From Apium graveolens (taxonomy: Eukaryota > Streptophyta > Magnoliopsida > Apiales > Apiaceae): a DNA stretch of 64,000 bases. Below the pieces are notes generated by a model that ran no database searches, had not been told where the DNA came from, and saw nothing but the letters and a program-made list of their open reading frames with translations. Below, piece after piece: positions 55,243 through 64,000 of this stretch. Position 1 is the first letter of the stretch; each line of letters begins with the position of its first letter. The stretch spans positions 163,869,627 to 163,933,626 of the forward strand of contig NC_133655.1 in assembly GCF_009905375.1 (NCBI RefSeq), read 5' to 3'. Both the position numbers and the translations under genes were made by a program.

Positions 55243-58236
55243 AAAGGATTCTGTCCTCAGAATCATATTAAAGAACAGACACTGCTACCTTTCGAGTATC
55301 TACTTAAAACTTCTCAGGACTCACTACTTTTAATCATGTTCCAACGGTCTCCTACCGTCATCAGATTTATTAGTTGCTCATGCAACCCCTAACCCAATCT
55401 TTTATTTCACATATTTGGAGCTAAATTACTCTTCATAGTCATACACACATAAATGCCTTATAGACTCGTACACCTGTGACCACAAGACCAACTCATTCAC
55501 AATCATTCTATCAATCTCACTATTTCAAAGGACTAACTTAATTTATACTAACCTTCTTTTCTTGCCGATTCTAATAGTTTCTTGTTCATGAAATTTCTAT
55601 TTTCATTGATTGTTCTTCCTTACTTATCATGTCTCCTTCTGTTCGGTTGAATTAACCTATAATCGTTTCCAATCGTATCCAAGAATCTTTAATCGGTCTC
55701 TTGCATTTCCCATTCGTCTGCACTCGATGTCTTGCGTTTATGACGTCTGATGCTTCAAAATGTTCTACATCTATTCAAAAGCTAAAAAGAAAAATCTAGG
55801 CAATTGCATTTACTCACCATGTGGTAGCACATTTCTATTTCTTTCAACCCTTTCTCAACAACTTAATGGTATTCACTCTTTTATTTCTATTTGAAACATT
55901 TATTCTTTAATGGACTTTTCCTGTTTGTTCTTTACCCACACACACAGGAGCTCATAATCAATTATAACCAGAATTCATATCTTTGAAGCTGAGAATCCAG
56001 CTGCTATTTCTCAATTCTTTACAAGCATATCCTCAGGCGTTCGACTTAGTCTCTTCCTTAGTCCTTGAATTGATGAGGATGTTATCAATAAATACGATCA
56101 CTCTATCTCGATACTCCTGGTACATTGTGTTCACTTAACCTTCAAACTTACAATTTCTGATAATCGACGCGTATCCTCATATATCTATTTTCTTTTCCAT
56201 ACTCATATTTCTGAGGTTTTCCCTTACTTATTATTTCGTCCCTATTGAGTTAGAGAATATGGGGTCTTTGTCACCAGCTTGACTCTATGCAGTAACCGAC
56301 GAGAAATCCTCACCTCCTTTCTTGAGGTAATCTTGATAAAGCATTCATTCGAACCTCCGGAAATTTACTTTAGTTCTAAAGAATTCCCTTTTGAGATTCA
56401 TTGTAACGCGCTTCTCCAATCGTTTGCCATTAATTTCTTTGTTTAATCATTCTTGTTTACACGCATTTCTTGAATGAAATTCCTATCTCCAACTATCGAC
56501 GTTTCACTTTAATCTCCAATCAATTCTGGCCCAACTGACGTTTATACCTTGCGTATATCCTGGATTATTTTATAAACTTTCTTTATCATCCTTTTGATTC
56601 CACTTCTTGTCTTGATTAGTTCTTTATTCTCATTATTCATTATCTTCTTTATATATAACGAATTTCTTTTTCTTAGTAATATTACTCTGTTTATTATTGA
56701 ATAGGTCATTCCTGGAATTCACACTGGAATGAAGGCTTTTATTTACACTATTTAAATTCTTACTAACAAATTATTGAATTTCCTCGGTAACTATTTTCTT
56801 AGCCTTACTTGACGTGTCACAAATCACGTGTTTGACTTCTCTTCATTGATTCTCATCTGTTTCCCTGAGTTCACATGCGGACTTCATCAATCTCCGTCGT
56901 TCATTGGATGCTTGAATTTGCGAGCTTTCCATTATTCTATAGCAACTTCTATTCAACCGCTTCAGGTCTTGAAATATTCTTCTTACTAGCATGAACCAAT
57001 AACTTCCTATTCTTTTTATTCATCAAAAAGAGCATATTCTTCTGGATCACACCTTACACCCGATTACAATAACATCACGCTAATTGAACTAGGCCTTTTT
57101 AATTTACGGTAACGCCATTACTTTTTCTCAAATTTCTATATCTTTCATTTCGGATCTGGAAATTATGTTAGAGTTTGACTCAATCTAATTGGAATCGATT
57201 TCCATTTAACTAACCATTAGTTGGTAAAGTGGATCAATCAACTCCTTTAAATGATCACTTAAACCAAGTGCTAACTAGCTAACTGGAATCAAAGACCAAT
57301 TACATAAAGTCAGTTTGGTCATAACAACTTTCTCAAGAACCGAGATTGCAATTATCTGGAATGCTGACGAGAATGATCATATACTTCTTTGTTCTTAACT
57401 ATAGGGTAATTTCTGAAAATTTGGGCAGCACTTCCCCTACACCATTGACTACCAGTCGGACTCAAGCCGACATCATTAATCAACCAAGTCATCCACAATC
57501 ATATACATCCACTTCCATCAACCAAATCATCAATTCTCACAATTCACCTTTGATCAGCATCTAACTAGTATAGCATATCTCTTTTTAATTGGGATTGGAT
57601 CTGAAACCCACAATGATTAATATAACCATACCTTTCTTAGAATATTACGAATTGTTCTTAATGAATTTAAGGTTTGATTTCATGATTCTGTTAATTTATT
57701 TCTGATCATTATTAATCGGTTTATCTTTTAATAACTGCGCATGGTCTCCATTATTACCATCACAATCTGGTAGAAACTCAATCGTTAGATTATCATTTCT
57801 TGAAAAGTTTCACAATCGAGTCACCATTGCTTCATCTCTATTTATGGCTTTGCATCGAACTTCCGTTACTGACCCGGGTATGAGCATTGCATTCACAATC
57901 AATTATCTAAGTTAGGGATCTTCACAACTTCTTGAAGAACACGTTCGAAATTCGATTTTTATTTGACGACTAATATCTTTTCATGACGAAGGGATGCCTT
58001 GGGTATTAACCGCCTGTCTGAGTCATCATTCAGAATTTCCTTGATCTTTGACCGTCGTCCCGATACTCGTTTACTTCGTCTGACACACACAACTTTGCTT
58101 CCTTATTTTGTAATAAATGTACGATTCACTAACCATTCATTTCGCGTCGAAATCCTCTAGTTTGAAGTGCATTATTTATCAACTTACAATCATATTCTCC
58201 TTTGACACATAATTCTACCTGTCGCACTGACTATTC

Positions 58237-58271
<35 letters not shown>

Positions 58272-60129
58272 AAATCGTCAAAGAACAGACTCGATGCAAG
58301 AGGAGAGTTTGTAAACATGATTTTGGTTGAAAAACGGAATAAGGAATAACAATGCGACAACTGATTGAAGGAAGAAAAATGAGTGAAGGATGAGACAACC
58401 ATATTCATACTCAAGATGGCCAGTCTTTCATACTATATGGCATACAGCACATGATTAGGTGGCGTCCCACCCGACTTTTCGTCATTTCGACAAAGCGTCA
58501 TATCATAACACTGTTGTCTCAATTGGGAATCAAGAATTTGAGAAAAGCAACAATTTAGGAGGGATACAAGAATGTTCTTTCGTTTCCGCCTCATATGATT
58601 TATCAATAGAAAAAGCTCATATATATTTAAATTCGAGAAGAACATATGTTATCATACTAGAAAAAAAAGAATGTCAATGCCGATCACCTTCCACGCTTCA
58701 TTTACGTATGCCTTCAGGATCGTGCGGATACAGGTTCACGATTCAAGTCACATCACTGCTTTGAAATGCTTCCTGGAAATGCCCTCACACCAAATGCTTC
58801 AATAATTTAATCTTAATCGCGTCATTCCGAAGTTAAAATCACAGCTTCAGATTTCATCTATGTCGTGTAAAATACCCATTGATCACGTAATGCTTCTATT
58901 CCATTGATAGAAATGATTCCTCTTCCACCATCTAGAAGATTCTGCCATTTCCTTCAATCATCCTTCATTCGTTCGATTCACGAATCTTGTTAAATTTTAT
59001 TAATCTTATAAAGTGGGGAAATAATATTTTAATACGTTGATTCAATTATTGATTTTATTAAACAACGTTTATTTTCATTCTTCACAGCAACCTTAAACCT
59101 TCTTCCTGCTGATGGGTCTACTTGGCCCTTGGAATAACAACACTGAGTCTAATTCCATTCTTCTTTTTAGATCATTTTCTGTTTATAATAACAAGAACAT
59201 AAGTAGTAATTTGACAACCAATTTGTAAAACTCATTTCATGTAAAAATCTTCTGAAAGTTGATGAAGAAAATCTTTTCCGAAATCTAATTTTAAAGTTTT
59301 AAAAATCAAATATTTGGTCGTCATTACTATATAAATTACTTGTTATCTTCCTGATTTACCAATAAAATGTCTAATTAAAAGAATATCCATATAAGGTCTC
59401 TCTACTTTGGTACTTCTTCCACTTTTCCTTGGATTATACATGCACTTATTAGCCGACGAAACTTCATTCACCGTTATATGCCATTTTATTCCTAACTTGG
59501 ACCCAACGCTGACGTCTGCCATTGTCTTTCATATTCATGTCGTCGTCCTCGACGTTATGCTTACAACCACGCACGCAATTCGACGTTCTGTATGTGAATA
59601 GGGTCGCATCTTCTTGCTAATCTTACCTATATCTAGAAAGGTAAATATTATTCCTCATGCAGCTCCCGATAAGTGATAAGAATCTTTTCGCAACGATGAT
59701 GCCTTCAAAACGTGCAACGTCGGTTCTTCATCAGCTTCCATTCACTGGTTGCCTTCGACGTGTAACTCGTCCTAATACCTAAGTCAACTCGTACTAAAGC
59801 TCACCTAGTTTCCCTTACACAAATGCTTACGAGATCACCCGCATTTCCTTCAAATCACATGAAAAGTAGGGTAACATATCCAGTCTCTGTCGATCCATTG
59901 ATTCCTCATTATTGTATGATCTGAGAATTCAATATACCTATAATGTTATGATATTCGCCTTACACTTTCTCAACGATCCTATCTTAGCAACTCCATCTCG
60001 GATCTGCTAACCCTAATTCGCACTCAACTCAACTTAACCTGAGTATGCCTAGGGTATTTCCTATCCTGTACTACCTATCATTTCTATCTTACTCTCACCT
60101 ATTCTTATTTCAGTGACCAATAACCTGCA
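55243..60129 (-). other. LARD-2 internal region, mostly non-coding
   Basis: About 4.9 kb with no ORF assignable to gag, protease or integrase. It contains the RT relic (55975-56135), a copy of the antisense block (57405-57564), a GGGACGCCA word also found in the LARD-1 core (near 58465, minus), and a run of 32 T (58239-58270). The 101-codon plus-strand ORF at 58459-58764 shows no recognisable domain. The remainder appears to be scrambled relics of Ty3 internal sequence. Confidence 0.7.
55975..56135 (-). pseudogene. Ty3 reverse transcriptase relic in LARD-2
   Basis: The minus strand reads MYQEYRDRVIVFIDNILINSRTKEE, followed after a stop by an HLRICL and YEFW region. This resembles the Ty3 RT catalytic segment; the second Asp of the usual FIDD pair is Asn. 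Upstream palm motifs and downstream RNase H are not recognisable. It shows that LARD-2 derives from a coding Ty3 element. Confidence 0.75.
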
Positions 60130-60141
60130 GCTCTGATACCA
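60130..60141 (-). promoter_or_regulatory. Primer-binding site of LARD-2
   Basis: Minus strand TGGTATCAGAGC, 3 nt from the LTR edge at 60145. Confidence 0.95.
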
Positions 60142-60144
60142 AAC

Positions 60145-63100
60145 TGTAACACCCCAAATCCGGGGTCAAGATTTGGTGTTACTAAACCATTATTACATAA
60201 AGTAAAGAAATAAATAAATAACCACTTGAGTCCGGATCTTTTACAGGTCATGGTATGAAACAAGAATCTAACCTTCTACCACTCACTTCAACTATAATAC
60301 AAGTATATATACCTTTGAACTAATGCTCTTGTCACATTCTTCTAACACCTTCAACCTCTCGCAACGGAAATTTCTATAACTTCTGCTGTCTATCAAAGCT
60401 ATTCACTTTAGTCCTTATCTGTTTCTGGCAGAAATAAGAATTGACAAAGCAAGAGTGAGCCAAAAATGCTCAGCAAGTATATAATTTGAGTCTTTAAACA
60501 TTAATTTCTCTGAAATATTTTGAAGAGCGAAACACGAAATCATTTAAAGGATATACTTTATCAACTTAAAATCAATTTGATTTGCATTGCTATAAATCAC
60601 ATAGGACATAATGACATTTTTGTCAGAGCTTTTAGAGATCGCGTGTTTTCAAAATAGCTTCTGATATCATTTCATAATTGAGCAATGGATGCAATAACTA
60701 TTCATAAAACGACGTTCAAGAAATTCATAACTATTCAGTATCCATCATTATCGACTAAGTTTCCATAGACTTAGCCTGCTAAACCAGCCTGATAAGGACG
60801 GGTTGAATAATTAAGAAGATCTCAATTCATTCGAGATCCTAACTATCACTGAGCAACTAATGCTGCAGCAACAATCTGAACCTCGAATATATTTAGAAAC
60901 ATTGTAATTTCCCAAAACTGAGTGCTAAGAAAGAATAACTTTAACCCATAATCACATTTTATTTCAAGAGGGAATGCCGTTAATGGCGATCAACAACAAA
61001 TTGGACTGAACACTAGAAACCAACATATGCACTATAACCTGCTGATCAGTCAGGAGATAGTGCGGATCTATACCCAACTGCATAGACCCAACCAACATAT
61101 GGGGCACCCAGGCAACTATGGCCTAAAGGGTCCGGTCCATCTCCGGCCCATAGGATCCAGCTCATCACTGGTCCTCATAATAATCATCCAGCCCGTAGAG
61201 TATTTTGATATCAAATCATTCTGATTTCAAAACATCCCAAATTAGGGTTCGCAAATAACCCGAACGAATGGGTATTTGCTCAAGAGAGCAATCAAATTAT
61301 ATGAACAAGAATTTAAAAGAACTGGCATAATAAGAGTAATTGCAGCGAAATATAAAACAGTTAACTATTCTGAACTTAGAATAGGAGAGAATAAATATTT
61401 GCAGTATTTAAGGAGAAAGGTTAGGAATACTTGCAGTATTTAAAAGAAAGTTCGGGAATACTTGCATAAATAGAATTATTTATTTCAGCGATATGTTTAT
61501 CGATTCTAAACTGAGAATAGGGAAAGCAATACTTGCATGATAAAATTTAAAATAAATATCACTTGAACAATAAGTGATGATAGAGATACTTGCCTCAATA
61601 AGCTTTAACCGCTATTGACTTTAGTTCAACTTTGATCGTTCGGCTTTATCGTCTACCTACTATCCTATTCTCGATACGATCTCAACATTCAGACCCTTCG
61701 GTTGGAACTTCGTTGATCTCAATGTCTAATCTTTAGATCCTTCCTAGTCCGATGTCACGTCTCGGGTCTTCCGTCTAAAACCTACAGGGTTGAAATACCC
61801 TAATTCAGATAACCGCTTAAGCTTAACATCAACTCGTTATCATATTCTACCCATACGATTTGATAACTAGATTCATATTTATATGTATTATCGAAATACA
61901 CATAGCAGTTATGGTTCACATCTTCGAAACTCGGTTCGGTATTTATTTTCAGAAAATACGTATACTCGTCGTTTTGTAAAACAGGGTAATTGATTATTTA
62001 TCGGTTATCTTGTCTCAATCGCAGTTCAGTTCATATAATATAATTGTATATGATTATTCGACGTCTCCGATCATTATAGGTTACGTTCCCGAAATTTTGG
62101 AATTAATTTCCCAAAAATCGGGCAGCATCTCCTTTATTTATCGGCCTACCCGTCGAAATCAAATCGACGTCAATTTCACAACCCAACAACAACCAACAAT
62201 CGCAATCATCCAATTTACAACTAATTTCACTAATCCCATTCACCAATACGAACTTAATTTATTCATTATTATTTACTTTTATTCTTATTTTTATATTTTA
62301 ATTCGTAATTTTCGTTTCAAAATTAATTTATTTCATTTATAAATGTAGGACTCAGATAAAAATCATCACCGCCCACCATCGGCTCGCCGAGGCTCATCGC
62401 CGACGGCGGTAAAATTCACGGGTCCCCGTACTACCGGGCATCCTACGTAATTTCACCAATTAATTTAATATTTCTGTATTATTTTTATTATTTTCATGTA
62501 TTTTAATCAAATTATTCTCTTAAAGAAAATAAAATAATTAAAAAAATCAATATCAAGTTCAAAATCAACAATTTAACTCGAATCAGGCAACCAACAGATA
62601 AACACGCGCCTACGCGCTGCAGTCAGGGGGGTCGCCTCGCCGGATTTTAAGCCGGCGGCAATCGGAAAGAAACCGGAGAAACACAGACACAGACAAGAAA
62701 TTAAAGCAACAACAAAACCAACACACACAAGCGTATAGCACACATACACACAAAGCACACACTGCACATATACATATATACACCAGCATATGTACATACG
62801 CAACGAACAGAAATCGGGCCAGGTAATCACAGGAATAGGGCGGCGGCCGGAGAGGAGCTCGACACACGCGCTGCCACTGTCACCTCGCCGGAGAACCGGC
62901 GGCAACAGGTGGCCGGAAACAGACCAGGGGCAGGGGATTCTGAAACGGGCAAGAGAAAGAAGAGGGGGGGAAAAAAAAGTGAGAGAGAAATTGAGAGTGG
63001 GAGAAGAGAGATCAGTAGAGAGATTGAGGGAGAGAGATTGACAGGGAAGAGAGAGAAGATGGAGTTACAGGGGTGAGTGGTGAGTGTTTTTATTTTATTA

Positions 63101-64000
63101 TTATTTTTTTCTTTTGATTATCGTGATACAAGACACGCAGTACTACAATTGCTGAGATGTAGACACGTAGTAATAAGGATAAATACAACTTTCTGCAGCC
63201 TGGTTTGTCCCGCAATTTGTTTTAACAATTAAACTTGCGGGTGAAAATAAACCGAAAAATTGCCAAACTAATTTTAAAATTCCCGGAATAATTTAAAACT
63301 AATAAAATAAAATTTTCAAAATTTTTAAATCACTTTTGAATCGAGTATCATATCCGCATTTTAGGATTTAACGAATAAACGTGCAGGTAAATAAAAGCCA
63401 GAAAATTGTCGGAATAATTTTGAAACTCTCGAAATATTCTAAACTTAAGATAATATGAGTTTCATGATTTTTGCAGAATTATGGAATTAAATACTGATTT
63501 TACAATTTAAAGAAGTCAGAAAATCATTTAGAATTAAATAATTAATAAAATATTGATTCTAAATTTTATAAACCCTTAAAAATAATAAATAAAATTGTAG
63601 AACAACAAAAATAATTTGATAAATAATTTTAGCATTTATAAGAAATAAATATTCAATAAAATCATTTTGAAACAAAATAATGCCATACAAGTCAATAATC
63701 AATTACATAAATAAGGTTCATATCCAACAATTACCCAAAATTAACAATAGGGTAGCCTACAACTAATAGACCCATCACATAATTAATTTATTTAATAATT
63801 TGATAATTACATTTATATATCAGGTCTGAAAATGGGTTACTTAGCCGCTAAGTAACTGAAAAGACGATACGATTTTAATACCAGAATTGGATAATTATCA
63901 AAATAGAGCTTACTATAAAATACTTTATACGAAATTAAAGTGATAATGTCTCGCTTTTTGAGAATATAAATTCTTATCGATATATGAAATGATTTGCGTA
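60145..64000 (-). repeat. LARD-2 5' LTR, truncated by window
   Basis: Copy of 50936-54791, shifted by 9,209 bp. It includes the leader ORF (62905-62573), antisense block (62010-62342), palindrome (63837-63855) and TATA box (63819-63812). About 440 bp of U3 lie beyond the window. Confidence 0.95.

Larger units (their letters stand above)
50936..64000 (-). mobile_element. LARD-2: large Ty3-type element, recent insertion, cut by window end
   Basis: Minus orientation. 3' LTR is 50936-55228 (4,293 bp), polypurine tract 55229-55242, core 55243-60144, primer site 60141-60130, and 5' LTR 60145 onward; by its partner it should end near 64437. The whole element would be about 13.5 kb. The two LTRs are offset by exactly 9,209 bp and no difference was seen where I compared them. 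Left flank ACTGT (50931-50935) is one target copy. The core keeps only a broken RT relic. Confidence 0.95.

Noticed and set aside
58239..58270. Run of 32 T, possibly the poly-A tail of an inserted retroposon
   Set aside because: No flanking target duplication or recognisable SINE/LINE body was seen next to it; simple homopolymer expansion is enough.
58459..58764. 101-codon ORF in the LARD-2 core as a host or new gene
   Set aside because: No domain, no promoter context, antisense to the element, and surrounded by decayed Ty3 sequence.

Overview
The window is plant nuclear DNA made up entirely, or almost entirely, of nested LTR retrotransposons. No host gene, tRNA, rRNA or CRISPR array was found. 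The evidence for a plant is primer-binding sites matching initiator-Met tRNA (TGGTATCAGAGC) and Asp tRNA, Copia and Ty3/Athila protein signatures, 4.3 kb LTRs, and AT-rich U3 regions followed by CT-rich leaders. A dicot, perhaps an asterid, is a guess from element style only.

Layout, left to right. 1-1162: Ty3-type LTR fragment (minus). It interrupts Copia-E (plus, 1163-4258: end of an extra ORF, polypurine tract, 3' LTR). Copia-E sits in an Athila-like element (minus, 4259-7549: gag, Asp-tRNA site, 5' LTR). The Athila element sits in Copia-D (plus, 7550-9646, extra ORF only). Copia-B (plus, 9647-43222) also sits in Copia-D. Copia-B's 5' LTR is split by Copia-A (9894-32237). Copia-A's extra ORF is split by LARD-1 (18573-28420), which has 4.3 kb LTRs around a 1.2 kb non-coding core. 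Copia-B's RNase H end is split by a solo LTR (38894-42181). Copia-B's 3' LTR is cut off at 43222 and joined to Copia-C (minus, 43223-50935). Copia-C's reverse transcriptase is split by LARD-2 (minus, 50936 to beyond 64000), whose LTRs look identical and which is therefore young.

The most interesting content is the Copia-A/C/D/E group. Each carries, after pol, a very long additional ORF (aORF; about 1,300-1,500 codons in A and C) of unknown function. In A and C this ORF has what looks like its own TATA promoter. Each subfamily also carries its own short motif in many copies: AAGTTCTGAT-like in A, AATTCCTGAC-like in D, CGACGGATGATC-like in C and E. The motifs cluster upstream of the LTR TATA box and, in A and C, upstream of the internal aORF promoter. 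A lineage-specific protein paired with a lineage-specific dispersed motif recalls the VANC anti-silencing proteins of VANDAL DNA transposons. That analogy is inference. All coding copies in the window are broken by stops and frameshifts.

The LARD and solo LTRs hold further structure: a 19-bp palindrome upstream of TATA boxes in two diverged families, an array of six small inverted repeats whose arms change together, and a conserved antisense block.
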